From: Syntrophaceae bacterium
GTDB lineage: Bacteria > Desulfobacterota > SM23-61
Direction: 5' to 3'
Length of the DNA: 13,982 nt
Assembly (NCBI GenBank): GCA_003154025.1
Contig: PMCE01000547.1
Coordinates: forward strand, 1-13,982
The first letter of the stretch is position 1; each line of letters opens with the position of its first letter. Positions 13,966 through 13,982 of the stretch are shown piece by piece. The notes beneath the pieces were generated by a model. The model saw nothing but the letters and a program-made list of their open reading frames with translations, made no database searches and was not told where the DNA came from. Both the position numbers and the translations under genes were made by a program.

Positions 13966-13982
13966 CACCGCGGCAGATTGTG

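Noticed and set aside
1..13982. CRISPR arrays, tRNA or rRNA genes, transposases and attachment sites
   Set aside because: I saw no spaced repeat array, no tRNA-like CCA or T-loop pattern and no transposase or integrase reading frame.

Overview
This window looks like one bacterial contig carrying a single long plus-strand catabolic locus. It has tight Shine-Dalgarno-led genes, short gaps and overlapping stop/start codons. Gene content fits a Gram-negative proteobacterium-like organism: a tripartite tricarboxylate transporter with two exported substrate-binding proteins, and a three-subunit molybdenum hydroxylase. An anaerobic or facultative Desulfobacterota-type lineage is my guess. No rRNA or other taxonomic marker is present, so this is inference only.

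Layout. At the left edge (to 636) is the C-terminal third of an alpha/beta-hydrolase-domain protein, with its 5' part missing or disrupted. Bases 637-1103 hold no recognisable gene. From 1104 to 1690 lies a small unit: a zinc-ribbon protein with a five-fold decapeptide repeat, then a 50-residue single-span membrane protein, then a weak candidate terminator. The main locus runs from 1909 to 13850: tctB, tctA, two tandem tctC-like binding proteins, a creatinase/M24-family protein lacking most metal ligands, a DUF1177-family protein, an iron-sulfur-type flavodoxin-fold reductase, the FAD, 2Fe-2S and molybdopterin subunits of a xanthine-oxidase-family hydroxylase, a zinc-type medium-chain dehydrogenase, and a stand-alone Lrp/AsnC ligand-binding (RAM) domain. 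Bases 13851-13982 are non-coding, with inverted and direct repeats.

How the genes may work together (inference). The TctABC proteins would import an organic acid or related small molecule, captured in the periplasm by either of two paralogous receptors. In the cytoplasm the molybdenum hydroxylase would insert water-derived oxygen into the substrate, passing electrons through 2Fe-2S and FAD. The flavoprotein and the alcohol/polyol-type dehydrogenase could carry out further redox steps. The M24-like and DUF1177 proteins would act on an amide or C-N bond, or act in binding. The RAM-domain protein may sense a metabolite. The substrate cannot be read from sequence. The hydroxylase loop is of the xanthine-dehydrogenase/hydroxybenzoyl-CoA-reductase kind and lacks the cysteine of aerobic CO dehydrogenase, which argues for a heterocyclic or aromatic substrate rather than CO.
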